Part shown: positions 43,300-54,103 of the stretch, in pieces
Numbering within the stretch: position 1 is the first letter of the stretch
Layout of the letters: each line of letters begins with the position of its first letter
Assembly (NCBI RefSeq): GCF_004320535.1
Contig: NZ_SIHY01000001.1
Span: 1,116,001 to 1,180,000 of the forward strand
DNA: 64,000 nucleotides
Direction of reading: 5' to 3'
Source: Arthrobacter sp. S41
Lineage (GTDB): Bacteria; Actinomycetota; Actinomycetes; Actinomycetales; Micrococcaceae
The notes under the pieces: generated by a model
Seen by the model: the letters and a program-made list of their open reading frames with translations, nothing else
The model's database searches: none
Told to the model about the DNA's origin: nothing
Translations under genes and position numbers: made by a program

Positions 43300-43809
43300 A
43301 TGCCATCCGACAAACATGTCCAATCGCGAGCTCGGGCACTCAGCTCCCCGCTGAGGCTTCGAATCCTTCGTTTGTGCCTCCACGAGTCACGAACCAACAA
43401 GGAAATTGCGGACATTCTTGAGCTCAATCCGGCCACATCGTTACACCATGTGCGCACCCTAGTTACCAATGGTTATCTGGAGCCGGAAGAAGCGCGCCGC
43501 GGCAATCGTGGGGCTAAAGAGGTTCCCTACCGCAGCACCAAACAGTCCTGGGGCACACGTATCCCCGATGCAGCTCCGATGCTCGTGGACACCTTCCTGC
43601 AAGAGATTGATGGGCTGGCTCCCGAAGAAATTCAGGTGATCCGCGTCGGTCTGAAGCTAAGCGAAGCATCCCAAAAAGAAATGATGTCTCGGTTACGCAC
43701 GGTCATTGAGGACTACGCAATGCGAGATCCAGAAGAAGACGGTGTAGCCACCTCCCTCTTCTTGGCTCACCACTTGGATGTCACCGGAAGTGCTCCGGCA
43801 GATCGCTGA
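43300..43809 (+). CDS. ArsR-family winged-helix transcriptional regulator
   Basis: A 169-residue regulator. The winged HTH at about 11-60 reads LSSPLRLRILRLCLHESRTNKEIADILEL, followed by PATSLHHVRTLVTNGYLEPE. There is no conserved metal-binding cysteine pair, so the effector is probably not a metal. The C-terminal half is helical. It is closed by a long perfect terminator. Confidence 0.85.
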   Translation: MPSDKHVQSRARALSSPLRLRILRLCLHESRTNKEIADILELNPATSLHHVRTLVTNGYLEPEEARRGNRGAKEVPYRSTKQSWGTRIPDAAPMLVDTFLQEIDGLAPEEIQVIRVGLKLSEASQKEMMSRLRTVIEDYAMRDPEEDGVATSLFLAHHLDVTGSAPADR

Positions 43810-43837
43810 TTGGTGCAGCAACAAAAACTTTTCGTTA

Positions 43838-43882
43838 AACACAGAAGGTGTTCTTCCCACTGGGAAGAACACCTTCTGTGTT
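43838..43882. terminator. Bidirectional terminator between the ArsR-type and membrane-protein genes
   Basis: A 21-bp perfect stem (43838-43858 and 43862-43882). The minus-strand side continues TTTAACGAAAAGTTTTTG. It can end both convergent transcripts, and its inner arm overlaps the last two bases of the membrane-protein gene. Confidence 0.85.
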
Positions 43883-44321
43883 AGTTGGCTCGGTGCTGTT
43901 TGCGAATATTTCGCAACGCCAACACCAATCCAATAATTGCAGGAATAATCATTCCGTACATCCACAAGGCCGAAGCAATGGCCGGGCCCGGCAGATATTT
44001 GTAGTACTGCATGCTCAGGATGAGCTGATCATTTCCTACATAGGAAATCAGGCCCACACAGACGTAGCAACCGATGAAGGCCAAGGCCCCGGCCCACAGC
44101 TTCTGTGAAGAAACCGCAGCCCAGTAGACCAAGACGCCTAGCAACAGCCATGCAACACCCACGCCCCACACCACCGGAATGTCGTTGCCGACATAGGAGA
44201 TGGACGCGTGAATTGCAGTACCGAATAATCCTGCTACCAAGGCTGCAACCGCACCACGCCAGAGCGCGGAGAGGTTGCTGCCTTGGTTATTGTTGCGCTG
44301 ATTAGGAGCGAGCGCGTGCAC
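43881..44321 (-). CDS. Four-helix membrane protein with an SYVGND repeat
   Basis: A 146-residue integral membrane protein with four predicted helices. The hexapeptide SYVGND occurs twice, in helices one and three, so the protein may be an internal duplication. It overlaps the typA end and starts at a GTG at 44321; another GTG lies 5 codons upstream. The overlap suggests cotranscription with typA. I do not recognise the family. Confidence 0.6.
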   Translation of the reverse strand: MHALAPNQRNNNQGSNLSALWRGAVAALVAGLFGTAIHASISYVGNDIPVVWGVGVAWLLLGVLVYWAAVSSQKLWAGALAFIGCYVCVGLISYVGNDQLILSMQYYKYLPGPAIASALWMYGMIIPAIIGLVLALRNIRKQHRAN

Positions 44322-46209
44322 GGGTAGCCTTGGCACGATCGCTAGCGTTCAGCAGAACCTTGCGGATACGAACTGCATCCGGGGTAACCTCTACGCACTC
44401 GTCTTCGCGAGCGAATTCGAGGGACTCTTCCAGAGTCAGGTTGCGTGGTGGGGTCAGGTTCTCGAAGCTATCCGAGGAAGCTGCACGCATGTTGGTGAGC
44501 TTCTTTTCCTTGGTGATGTTTACGTCCATGTCATCAGCGCGGGAGTTCTCGCCAACAATCATGCCCTCGTAAACCTCTTCAGTAGGCTTGACGAAGAAGT
44601 TCATGCGTTCCTGCAGGTTGATCATTGCGAATGGAGTCACAACGCCAGCACGGTCAGCAACGATCGAACCGTTGATGCGGTATTCGATTGGACCAGCCCA
44701 TGGCTCGTAGCCTTCAGCCAAGGACGATGCGATACCTGCGCCGCGGGTGTCGGTCAGGAAGCGGGTACGGAAGCCGATCAGGCCACGTGCAGGAACCATG
44801 AATTCCATGCGAACCCAGCCGGTGCCGTGGTTAGCCATGTCGGTCATGCGACCCTTGCGCGATGCCAGCAGCTGAGTGATAGCACCCAAGTACTCTTCTG
44901 GTACGTCAATGGTCATGCGTTCCATTGGCTCGTGAACCTTGCCGTCAACAACCTTGGTCACAACCTGTGGCTTACCAACGGTCAGCTCGAAGCCTTCACG
45001 ACGCATCTGCTCAACAAGAATAGCCAGTGCCAATTCGCCACGACCCTGTACTTCCCAAGCGTCTGGACGCTCGGTAGGCAGGATGTTCAGCGAAACGTTA
45101 CCGATCAGTTCCTTGTCCAGGCGGTCCTTCACCTGGCGGGCGGTAACCTTAGCGCCTTTGACCTTGCCAGCAAGTGGCGAGGTGTTGATACCGATGGTCA
45201 TCGAGATCGCAGGTGGATCAACGGTGATCAGTGGAAGTGGCTTAGGGTTCTCAAGGTCGGTGAGGGTTTCACCAATCATGATGTCTTCGATACCAGCAAC
45301 TGCAACGATCTCACCTGGACCAGCTTCTTCAGCTGGAACACGGGTCAGACCCTTGGTGGCAAGCAGTTCAGTGATCTTGACCTGCTTCATGGTGCCATCC
45401 TGGCGAGCCCAGTTAACCTGCTGGCCCTTACGGAGGGTGCCGTTGATCATGCGCAACAGTGCCAGACGGCCAAGGAATGGCGATGCGTCAAGGTTGGTTA
45501 CGTGTGCCTGAAGAACTTCACCCTCGGTGAAGGTCGGAGCAGGAACGTGCTTGATGATGGTCTCGAACAGTGGCTCAAGATCTTCATTGTCTGGCAGGGT
45601 TCCATCGGCTGGCTGGTTCATCGAAGCGTAACCGGCCTTGCCCGAAGCGAAGACAACAGGAACGTTCAAGATGGCGTCCAGATCCAAGTCTGGAGCTTCA
45701 TCAGCCAAGTCCGAAGCCAAGCCCAACAGCAGGTCCATGGAGTCAGAGATGACGCCATCGATGCGGGAGTCAGGGCGGTCGGTCTTGTTAACCACGATGA
45801 TTACTGGGAGGTTTGCGCTCAGTGCCTTACGCAGCACGAAGCGAGTCTGAGGCAATGGGCCTTCAGAAGCATCAACGAGCAGAACCACGCCGTCAACCAT
45901 GGACAAGCCACGCTCGACCTCGCCACCGAAGTCAGCGTGACCCGGGGTGTCGATAACGTTGATGGTCATTGCCTTGCCGTCAGCGGCTGGGCCGTTGTAG
46001 AACACGGTGGTGTTCTTGGCAAGAATGGTAATGCCCTTCTCGCGCTCCAACTCGCCAGAGTCCATCACGCGATCTTCGGTTTCACCATGGCTGTCGAATG
46101 CGCCAGTCTGCTGGAGCATGGCGTTAACCAGGGTGGTCTTTCCGTGGTCAACGTGTGCAACGATGGCTACGTTACGAAGTTCGTCGCGACTAATGGTGTT
46201 ATCTGACAT
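44302..46209 (-). CDS. typA: Translational GTPase TypA/BipA
   Basis: A 635-residue ribosome-associated GTPase. G1 is AHVDHGKTT (18-26), G3 DTPGHADFGGEVERGL and G4 NKTDRPD. EF-G-like domains follow, ending with a basic C-terminus. It assists ribosome assembly and stress adaptation, including low temperature. The ATG at 46209 starts MSDNTISRDELRNVAIVAH as homologues do. A run through its stop overlaps the next gene. Confidence 0.94.
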   Translation of the reverse strand: MSDNTISRDELRNVAIVAHVDHGKTTLVNAMLQQTGAFDSHGETEDRVMDSGELEREKGITILAKNTTVFYNGPAADGKAMTINVIDTPGHADFGGEVERGLSMVDGVVLLVDASEGPLPQTRFVLRKALSANLPVIIVVNKTDRPDSRIDGVISDSMDLLLGLASDLADEAPDLDLDAILNVPVVFASGKAGYASMNQPADGTLPDNEDLEPLFETIIKHVPAPTFTEGEVLQAHVTNLDASPFLGRLALLRMINGTLRKGQQVNWARQDGTMKQVKITELLATKGLTRVPAEEAGPGEIVAVAGIEDIMIGETLTDLENPKPLPLITVDPPAISMTIGINTSPLAGKVKGAKVTARQVKDRLDKELIGNVSLNILPTERPDAWEVQGRGELALAILVEQMRREGFELTVGKPQVVTKVVDGKVHEPMERMTIDVPEEYLGAITQLLASRKGRMTDMANHGTGWVRMEFMVPARGLIGFRTRFLTDTRGAGIASSLAEGYEPWAGPIEYRINGSIVADRAGVVTPFAMINLQERMNFFVKPTEEVYEGMIVGENSRADDMDVNITKEKKLTNMRAASSDSFENLTPPRNLTLEESLEFAREDECVEVTPDAVRIRKVLLNASDRAKATRARARS

Positions 46210-46356
46210 GCGTGAAGGCTCACTTCCGCTCGAGGATTTTAGATCTAAGGGGTCGGGGCCAAAGTCGACCCAACAATCCAGTTTACGCTCTCGAAGCAAG
46301 TACTCCGGTGCTCTGTGTCAGAACATACAAGAATTTCCGCGAAAATCGTGAAAAAT

Positions 46357-46902
46357 TCAGCTTTCCGTTGCCGTCGGAATCCAGAAACGCAGCGTGCTAG
46401 GTCCACCTGAGTGCGCTACTTCGGGAAGTTCCGCGTCCAGCACTCCCCCACATTTTTTAATTGTGGCTTTGGAGCCTTCATTGGTGCTGTCGCAGGTAAG
46501 TAGCGCTTGGTCCACTCCGGCAACACGCACTTCGTTTAGAGCGAACCGGCACAGTTCAGCGGCAATACCGCGACGACGAAATTCTGGAACGACGCCGTAA
46601 CCGATGTGTCCACCAAATTGAAGCAGTGAGTCATTGAGCTCATACCGGACCGATACACGCCCAACAAGTTCACCAGCTTGGTCAAAAGCTACAAATAGTG
46701 CAGAACGAACCCAACCCGGCGGGACATGCTCCCCGCGGCGCCCGGCCTTCATGCGGTAAATGTAATCTTCCCAGTGTTCATCAGCGGACCACGTTGGAAG
46801 GAACTCGAAGTCTTCAACAAGCATCAAATTATGAGCGTCAACGGCCTGCTGCTCATCTTGACTAGCTAGCTCACGAATTTCCAAGGGTTCACTGGTGATC
46901 AT
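46357..46902 (-). CDS. GNAT-family N-acetyltransferase
   Basis: A 181-residue acetyltransferase. The acetyl-CoA motif is YGVVPEFRRRGIAAELCRFAL (about 103-123), with the R-R-x-G-x-A/G signature. The next strand TCDSTNEGSKATIKKCG matches motif B. The substrate is unknown. It lies upstream of typA on the same strand and downstream of thiF. Confidence 0.83.
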   Translation of the reverse strand: MITSEPLEIRELASQDEQQAVDAHNLMLVEDFEFLPTWSADEHWEDYIYRMKAGRRGEHVPPGWVRSALFVAFDQAGELVGRVSVRYELNDSLLQFGGHIGYGVVPEFRRRGIAAELCRFALNEVRVAGVDQALLTCDSTNEGSKATIKKCGGVLDAELPEVAHSGGPSTLRFWIPTATES

Positions 46903-46946
46903 GTGGCCATTATGCCAGCCAGCAACTCCCTATTAGGCATTGACTA

Positions 46947-48103
46947 CTAGTAACTAATTTTTTCGCCTTCTACCTGCAAATGCCAGGCTAGGGTTCCGCC
47001 GGCAAGACTGTAGAGGCGGCAAGATTCTGGAAGTACCTTGGCAGCAATTTCTACTGCCTGCTGGGAGCGGACTCCGGTCTTGCACACCATGACTACGGTC
47101 GGGGCCTCGGCAGGAATTGTGTGCACAGCCTCATCGCGCACCTTCGCCAGCGGTAAGTGAATACTTCCCGGAATGGCTACGATGTCCCGCTCCCACCCCT
47201 CGCGAACGTCTACTAAGAGAACTTCCTGTTCTTGCAGCATTGATTGGAGTGCTGTGACCTCTAACTGGGCTACTGGTTTTTCTACTGCTTTTTCTACTGT
47301 GCAAGCAACTGGCTGATAGTCCCCTAGCTCAGTGACTTTAGTACGTTGCGGATCAAGTGAAAATCCTAAGGTTCGCACACTGGCCGACAGCGCATCGTAG
47401 AGCCAGAGCTTGCCGGAGAGCGTTTCTCCAACTCCGGTAATGAGTTTGAGCGCTTCGGTGCTCATCACTGAACCGACTACTCCGCATAACGCTCCGAAGA
47501 CTCCACCTTCGGCGCAGCTGGGCACCGAATCAGCATCCGGAATTTCGGGAAAGAGGTCCCGCAGCATCGGACCGGTACGCGGATCAAAAACCGAAACCTG
47601 ACCAGAAAATTGGTACAGCGTTCCCCAGATCAATGGCGTACCGGTAATTTCTGCTGCGTCTGAGGCAAGGTACCTGGTGGCGAAGTTATCGCTACCGTCG
47701 ATAACTAAGTCGTAGTCGGTGAAGAGTTCAATAGCGTTGTCTTTGCTCAGCTTTTGATCAATGGCTTCCACCTTGACATCACTGTTGTGTTCTAGAGCTA
47801 TTCTGGCCACCGAGTGGACCTTGGGATTACCAATATCGGTTTCACGATGAATGATCTGACGCTGAAGATTAGATATTTCAACACTGTCGTCATCTAGCAC
47901 CCCTATATGTCCAATGCCGGCCGCGATGAGATAACTGGCGATGGGACTGCCTAATCCTCCGGCTCCAATGATCAGTACTTTGGCGTTGAGGATTCGCCGT
48001 TGGCCTTCTTCGCCTACCCCAGGAAGTGTGAGGTGTCGCGAGTAGCGTGCAAGCGCACCGGCTTCAAAATCTGTTGCCGGTTCACACAATGCAGGGCGAG
48101 TCA

Positions 48104-48104
<1 letters not shown>
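46947..48104 (-). CDS. thiF: ThiF/MoeB-like adenylyltransferase fused to rhodanese (MoeZ type)
   Basis: A 385-residue protein. The N-terminal E1-like domain has the ATP-binding GAGGLGSPIASYL (about 52-64) and the catalytic-cysteine motif VPSCAEGGV. The C-terminal rhodanese has CKTGVRSQQA with its active-site cysteine. The CxxC zinc-binding pairs of E. coli ThiF/MoeB are absent, as in actinobacterial MoeZ. It adenylates the C-terminal glycine of ThiS and hands on sulfur. It is the last gene of the thiOSGF operon, overlapping thiG by 1 base. Confidence 0.92.
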
Positions 48105-49166
<1,062 letters not shown>

Positions 49167-49170
<4 letters not shown>

Positions 49171-50294
49171 GAACTTTGCTCCAAAAGTGTGTCGGATGAG
49201 TAGGTAGGGAAACGGTACGGGTCAACGTCCTTGAGCATCGCACTGGCCGGCAGGTGCTCTGTCAGGTCAGCGGTGAGCGTTGATCCCAACGGGCTAAGTA
49301 GCACTCCGTGACGTGAATAGCCGGTGGAGATCACCAGCCCTGGATCTATTCGACCGATTAGCGGGCGGTCATCGGCAGTTGCCGGACGAGCTCGGGCAAT
49401 GACCTCGTTCAGTGAGCAATCAGAGATGCCGGGAACAAGTCTGCGAGCGTTATCCAACAAGTTGTACATGGCGCCAACGTTGACTTGTGGATTCCCGTCT
49501 TCGCGCACGCTGGCTCCGAGAACAAGACTTCCGTCTTTGCGCGGAACCAGATAGACATTTTCTCTGTGCACGATGCCTCGAATAATTCGGGTCACTAATG
49601 CAGGGCCGGGTGGGCCTTGGATCCGCAGGATGTCACCATAAACCGGGCGTACGGGAGCTGGTTGAACTCCCCTAACCGTTCCTAGGGCAGTACAGAGAAT
49701 TGTTTGCTCTGCTTCCAGTCTTGTACCTGAAGACGTCAGCACGGCCGTGGTTTGATTCTTGTCATCCTTGATCACTTCAACACACTGTTCAAGCACGAGA
49801 TCCGACTGGAAATACTCCAGAAGAATTCGTACCACCGAGCGAGGGTCAATTTGATGATCATCCTCGCAAAGCACCGCACCAGCAATGTTTCTGGCCAGCG
49901 CAGGCTCTAGGTTTCGCGCTTGGCTGGGCAAGAGCTTTTGAGCTGACAGGCCTAAGGAAGTTTGTAATTCCACCAGCTCGTGTAGGGCTTCACGGTCCGC
50001 GGGTTCTGCCGCCACCACCAAGGTTGAGCTTGTCAGATAGTCGGGACGCTGGCCCGAGATCGCTTGAATCCTGTTCACAAAATCTGGATAGCTCTTGTTG
50101 GAGGCGGCCAACATCTGATGCAGTGGTCCTTGGCCCCAGACGGTTTCTGCTGCCGGCGCCAACATTCCTGCGGCAGCATGGCTGGCGCCTTGGCCGGGTG
50201 AAGGATCAATAATGCAGACAGTGTGCCCGCGCGAGCTGAGCTCAAACGCTGTGGCTAGGCCGATGATTCCGGCACCAACGATGTTGACATGCAT
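49167..50294 (-). CDS. thiO: Glycine oxidase ThiO
   Basis: A 375-residue FAD-dependent amine oxidase that oxidises glycine to the imine used by ThiG. The FAD motif IVGAGIIGLATAFELSSRG is at the N-terminus, with GASHAAAGMLAPA as a second hallmark. The C-terminus has RPATADDRPLIGRIDPG. It is the first gene of the operon, directly behind the TPP riboswitch. Confidence 0.93.
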
Positions 50295-50305
50295 AGGCGC
50301 ACGCT

Positions 50306-50390
50306 TCCTTCCTACGGCGGCATGACCCGCATCAGGTATAGCGGTCGGCTCAGTGCCCTCTCAGCCTGGTCGATTCAGGCTCCCGCGGAG
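50306..50390 (-). ncRNA. TPP riboswitch (thi-box) upstream of thiOSGF
   Basis: On the minus strand the conserved core reads CTGAGAGGGC, later ACCTGATGCGGGTCATGCCG and a terminal GGAAG, the usual order of the TPP aptamer. A GC-rich closing helix is visible near 50380. It lies 12 bases before the thiO ATG at 50294, so it probably acts on translation start. Confidence 0.93.
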
Positions 50391-50476
50391 ATGTTGCGAT
50401 TATAAGCATGACCCAGCTCATAAAAGCGAACTACGGCGGACTTTGTTCCGTCATCTTCTGTGATGTACTTACAAAC

Positions 50477-51442
50477 ATGTCGCTTCCGAAGTATCCCGCT
50501 GAATTGGTTGCTGGTTCCACGTTGTTGGAAACCATCGTTGAGTTTGAGCAGCAGCTACTGTCTCCTACGATTCGCAACAACCCTGACCAGCTGAGTCTTC
50601 TATTGCACAAGAACTTTGGTGAGATTGGAGCCAGCGGACGTACCTACAACCGAGAACAGATTCTTAGATTGTTGGTCGCTGAGGATTCTGGTGGCAGCGC
50701 AGGACAGGTTCATGACCCTGTTGGTACACAACTGTCAACAAACCTTGTGTTGCTCCGGTGGTCCACCTTCGGTCACAGGGCAAGTCATCGCACTTCCCTG
50801 TGGTTCCACGATCAGGGCCGCTGGCAAATGCTCTTTCACCAAGGAACACTGAGCGCAACGGCAACCGACAAAGAACGCGATACCACCAATGCGCAAGTAG
50901 AAACTACCGGTGATGAAATTAGCGTTCGAAAGCTCAGGGCGTCAGATGCCGACGCGGTTTTTGAAGCCTTTACCTCTGATGCACTAATGCATCGTCAAGG
51001 TGAGGCCAGCACTCCCGCTAACGCCCGTAAACATGTTGGCGCCCTACTAGCTGATTGGCGACGTCAATGTCCGTTGGCCATCACGAAGAACGGGCGATTG
51101 ATTGGTTTAGTTTGCGCCACCTTAGATTCAAGTAACAAGAATGCTTGGATTTGGTATTGGATGCATCAGGCATTTAGAGGGCAGTCACTGACTACTCGGG
51201 CTGTGGCCACCCTGGCGAATTATCTCTTTGAAGAGCAGGACATTTACCGCGTGGAGTTAGGGTTACGCGCAAATAACCCAGGTTCCCGCCATGTCGCTGA
51301 AAAGAACGGTTTTCTGCGTGAGGGTATTGAGCGAGGCAAATTCCTAATTGACGGTGAGCGTATTGATGTTTTTACATACGCACGACTTCGGGATGATCCA
51401 GTCCCGTCTGTAGTTCCATTGCCGTTGAACCTAACTGAGTAA
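50477..51442 (+). CDS. DUF4440-like domain fused to GNAT acetyltransferase
   Basis: A 321-residue protein. Residues 20-125 resemble a DUF4440/SnoaL-like fold (FEQQLLSPTIRNNPDQLSLLL, then FHQGTLSAT). Residues 145-305 form a GNAT domain of the RimJ type, with HQAFRGQSLTTRAVATL and LRANNPGSRHVAEKNGFLREG. The ATG at 50477 was preferred to 50408, because the longer start would run into the thi promoter region. It is divergent from the riboswitch. Confidence 0.75.
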   Translation: MSLPKYPAELVAGSTLLETIVEFEQQLLSPTIRNNPDQLSLLLHKNFGEIGASGRTYNREQILRLLVAEDSGGSAGQVHDPVGTQLSTNLVLLRWSTFGHRASHRTSLWFHDQGRWQMLFHQGTLSATATDKERDTTNAQVETTGDEISVRKLRASDADAVFEAFTSDALMHRQGEASTPANARKHVGALLADWRRQCPLAITKNGRLIGLVCATLDSSNKNAWIWYWMHQAFRGQSLTTRAVATLANYLFEEQDIYRVELGLRANNPGSRHVAEKNGFLREGIERGKFLIDGERIDVFTYARLRDDPVPSVVPLPLNLTE

Positions 51443-51456
51443 GTTCAACGGCACGT

Positions 51457-51496
51457 AAAAAGTCGTGAAATCCATAGCGGATTCCACGACTTTTTA
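51457..51496 (+). terminator. Terminator after the DUF4440-GNAT gene
   Basis: A stem of about 16 bp with a single mismatch around ATAGC, followed by TTTATTTTG. It lies 15 bases after the stop and before the convergent TM-helix-repeat gene. Confidence 0.85.
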
Positions 51497-51525
51497 TTTT
51501 GTCCCTGATGTTTTGATCTAGCTGG

Positions 51526-52785
51526 TTAGATGCCAGGCGTCGTAGGTGGAGTCGTCGGTGGTGCTGGTGGAGCCGGCGGTGCCGGCGGCGCCGAACCTGG
51601 CTCGTTGGAGACGACCTTGTCGGTATCAATCTTGTTCAGCGTACGAGCCGCTGCGTCACGTCCACCGAGGCCGAAGGCCAGCGCTGCTGCAAGAGCTGCG
51701 CCGATGACAATTGCGCCGAAGGCCATGTTGATGATTGAGTCAGCAATGCCCATGTACTTCAGACCCATTGCTACGAACAATGCGATTGCGGTGTAGCGGA
51801 TGATCTTCGAAGCCGTGGTTTCACCCAAGAACTTGCCGATCACGTTGGCAATGACAAAACCTGCTGCGATGATTGCTGCGCCGAAGAGGATCTTGCCACC
51901 GAGGCTCAGAATCTCGTTGAGGATGTTGGTTATTGCTGGGAAGTTCAGCATCTGGGCTGCCATCACGCCGAAGAACAGAATAATGGCGATCTTGACAATT
52001 CCAGCGATGATTCCCGATGCGCTCTTGCCGTCTGGGACTACGCCCCATTCAGCAACAACACGGTCAGTGCCCACGCCCTGAAGGGTGGTTTCCAGTAGCT
52101 GACCCACAAACTTAGCGATCAGCACGCCGACTGCCAGTAGCGCAAGGGCCATGAGGACCTGCGGGATGGCGGTGAAGACCAGCTGCAACATCTGTTGGGC
52201 AGGATCCGAAATTGCCGCGATACCCAAGACCTGCAGTGCCGAGATAGCAACAACAAGCAGGATCAGTGCAAACACAATGTTGGAGATGATTCCAACGATC
52301 TTCGCCTGAGCTTCGCGTGACTGAACTTCGTCTACGGGTTCGTTGGCTGGAGTCAGCTTGCGAACGAGACCACTAAAGTCCACCGTTCCCAGTCCGGTAT
52401 TCAGCAGCTGTCGAACGATATTTGCGATGACATAGCCAATGAAGAAGATGAAGCCGGCACCGATCAGATTCGGGATAAATGCCATGACTCCACCGAGCAG
52501 GCCCTGCACCGGTGAAAGAACTTCTGAAAGCGAGAAGACCTGGAGGATAGCGACGAGGCCAAAGAGCCAGACAATCAGCCCGGCAACTTTGCCGAGGGAT
52601 TGCCCTATTTGAGTTCCGTCATTTCCTTGCTTCTGCAAGAACTTCACTCTGCTCACTAATTTGCCGGCAGCCCAACGAACTATTCGCGCTACAAGCCAAG
52701 TAATGATGAGAATGACGAGCGCAATGGCTACTTTCTGTAGCATTGACGCCCAGTCTATGTTGCCTAAGACGTTCCCAGACTGCAT
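51526..52785 (-). CDS. Membrane protein with four TM-helix repeats (MscS-like name, no MscS core)
   Basis: A 419-residue membrane protein with about four repeats of the PF05552-type unit, each a pair of hydrophobic helices and a short amphipathic segment. The repeats begin near residues 50, 140, 230 and 310. No MscS beta domain follows, so the channel label of this family is only by similarity. The C-terminus is a proline/alanine tail ending in PPTTPGI. The ATG at 52785 has a GGAGCGG site. Confidence 0.78.
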   Translation of the reverse strand: MQSGNVLGNIDWASMLQKVAIALVILIITWLVARIVRWAAGKLVSRVKFLQKQGNDGTQIGQSLGKVAGLIVWLFGLVAILQVFSLSEVLSPVQGLLGGVMAFIPNLIGAGFIFFIGYVIANIVRQLLNTGLGTVDFSGLVRKLTPANEPVDEVQSREAQAKIVGIISNIVFALILLVVAISALQVLGIAAISDPAQQMLQLVFTAIPQVLMALALLAVGVLIAKFVGQLLETTLQGVGTDRVVAEWGVVPDGKSASGIIAGIVKIAIILFFGVMAAQMLNFPAITNILNEILSLGGKILFGAAIIAAGFVIANVIGKFLGETTASKIIRYTAIALFVAMGLKYMGIADSIINMAFGAIVIGAALAAALAFGLGGRDAAARTLNKIDTDKVVSNEPGSAPPAPPAPPAPPTTPPTTPGI

Positions 52786-53079
52786 TTTCCGCTCCTTCAA
52801 CGTAGGGACAAGTCGACCCTACGATGAAGGAACTACGCTGACTAGGGCAAAGACTGTAACTCCCAGCCAACGCTCATTGGATATATTCAGGTCTTAGTGC
52901 GGTATTCGAAGCAAAAATGGGCGTCTGCAGCGAAATTCACACATAGTGACCTGAGGCACAACTGAATCACAAAATTTTTTGAAACTTATCAAATCTTCAA
53001 ATCAGTGAATTCACCTGAGTGACTTGCGGTTTCTTAGATCAAGAGTTATCCCGCAAGTCCCAAATCGACTCCAAGGGAC
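52786..53079 (-). promoter_or_regulatory. Non-coding stretch upstream of the TM-repeat gene
   Basis: A 294-base AT-rich gap. The only clear structure is a 9-base inverted repeat GACTTGCGG (53021-53029) and CCGCAAGTC (53051-53059), without a T-tract. It could end the osmC gene transcript or hold a regulator site. No gene seen. Confidence 0.35.
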
Positions 53080-53511
53080 TTACTCAACCACTTCGCTGAC
53101 CACGGAGGCACCGAGCTCGACGGTGCGAGAGACAGTGCAATATTTGTCGTGAGATAGCTTGACGATTCGCTCCACCATACTGGCGGCTTTGCGCCCCTCT
53201 TCGGTATCCGGGAACTTCAGATCAAAGCCAAGGTGAATGTCATCCATACGGCTTGCGCCGTCTTCAGTGATCTTGTATCCACTTGCCTGAACATCAAATT
53301 TTTCTGGCTCACTACGTCGAGTTGTTGCCACGTCCACGTCGATTGAAGAGCAACCAGCAATGGCTGCCAGCAACAATTCAACCGGCGAGAGCAGACCCTC
53401 ACCCTGACCAAATTCAATGCTCGCACCGGAGGCGGCACTGGTTGCAACATACTTGCCTGACTCGGTGCGCTGGACGTTTACTTCGCGCAGTGCGCGGCTA
53501 TTTTCACTCAT
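53080..53511 (-). CDS. OsmC-family peroxide/osmotic stress protein
   Basis: A 143-residue OsmC/Ohr-type protein. The two redox cysteines are in IAGCSSIDV and HDKYCTVSRTV. These proteins reduce organic hydroperoxides through a thiol pair. The ATG at 53511 is preferred to longer readings because the family begins shortly before. It starts 4 bases after the GNAT stop. Confidence 0.85.
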   Translation of the reverse strand: MSENSRALREVNVQRTESGKYVATSAASGASIEFGQGEGLLSPVELLLAAIAGCSSIDVDVATTRRSEPEKFDVQASGYKITEDGASRMDDIHLGFDLKFPDTEEGRKAASMVERIVKLSHDKYCTVSRTVELGASVVSEVVE

Positions 53512-53515
53512 GAAA

Positions 53516-53977
53516 CTATCGTGCCACGTTATCTGCCGGTGAGCATTCGTGACGTAATACGGTCCTCGGTGAAGCCGCCCCGTCGCCCCCAGCAATGAAG
53601 CTGAATCCGGAGTTGCTGAAAAATTCAATGGCCAGCACACGCTGGGCGTCCAGATGCACCTCAACGTTTGGGCTCTTGTTTGTAATGTGGTTCAAAAGGA
53701 GCTTGCCGATTCCTTGTTGGCGGTCCGAATGGCGCACCCACAGCAGCTCAACTTCCAAAGCATTCCAAGCCGCGAACCCTAAGATCCGTTCACCTTGTTG
53801 AGCAATGATCACTTCTAAAGATTGTGAATAGACGGATTCCAAAGCTTTAGCTACTGCATCAAGATCCGCAGCAGAAATGAAATCTTTACGTCGTTCGACG
53901 GAACTTTTCCAAACGTCTAGCAGGTCTGGAACTTCATCGATGCTCGTCCACTCGCGTAGGACAATCTGCTCGTCCAT
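53516..53977 (-). CDS. GNAT-family N-acetyltransferase
   Basis: A 153-residue acetyltransferase. The acetyl-CoA motif reads LWVRHSDRQQGIGKLLLNHI (about 77-96), with Q-x-x-G-I-G. The last part FFSNSGFSFIAGGD is typical of the family. The substrate is unknown. It is cotranscribed with osmC. Confidence 0.83.
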   Translation of the reverse strand: MDEQIVLREWTSIDEVPDLLDVWKSSVERRKDFISAADLDAVAKALESVYSQSLEVIIAQQGERILGFAAWNALEVELLWVRHSDRQQGIGKLLLNHITNKSPNVEVHLDAQRVLAIEFFSNSGFSFIAGGDGAASPRTVLRHECSPADNVAR

Positions 53978-54103
53978 GTATTACTTCCTATCTCCGCGCA
54001 AAGGCTCTGATTCATGGTTTAACTTTGAATACAGATTTTTCGCCGAGACGATTCGTCGGTTCAGCGGGCCATGATTTGAATATCTTACGACTTCTTGAGC
54101 GAA

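Noticed and set aside
44827-46206. Long open frame on the plus strand opposite typA
   Set aside because: It lies wholly within typA, has low-complexity composition and no domain; it is a codon-bias shadow.
52619-53059. Terminator from the GACTTGCGG/CCGCAAGTC repeat
   Set aside because: The loop is 21 bases and no T-tract follows, so it was left as an unassigned inverted repeat.
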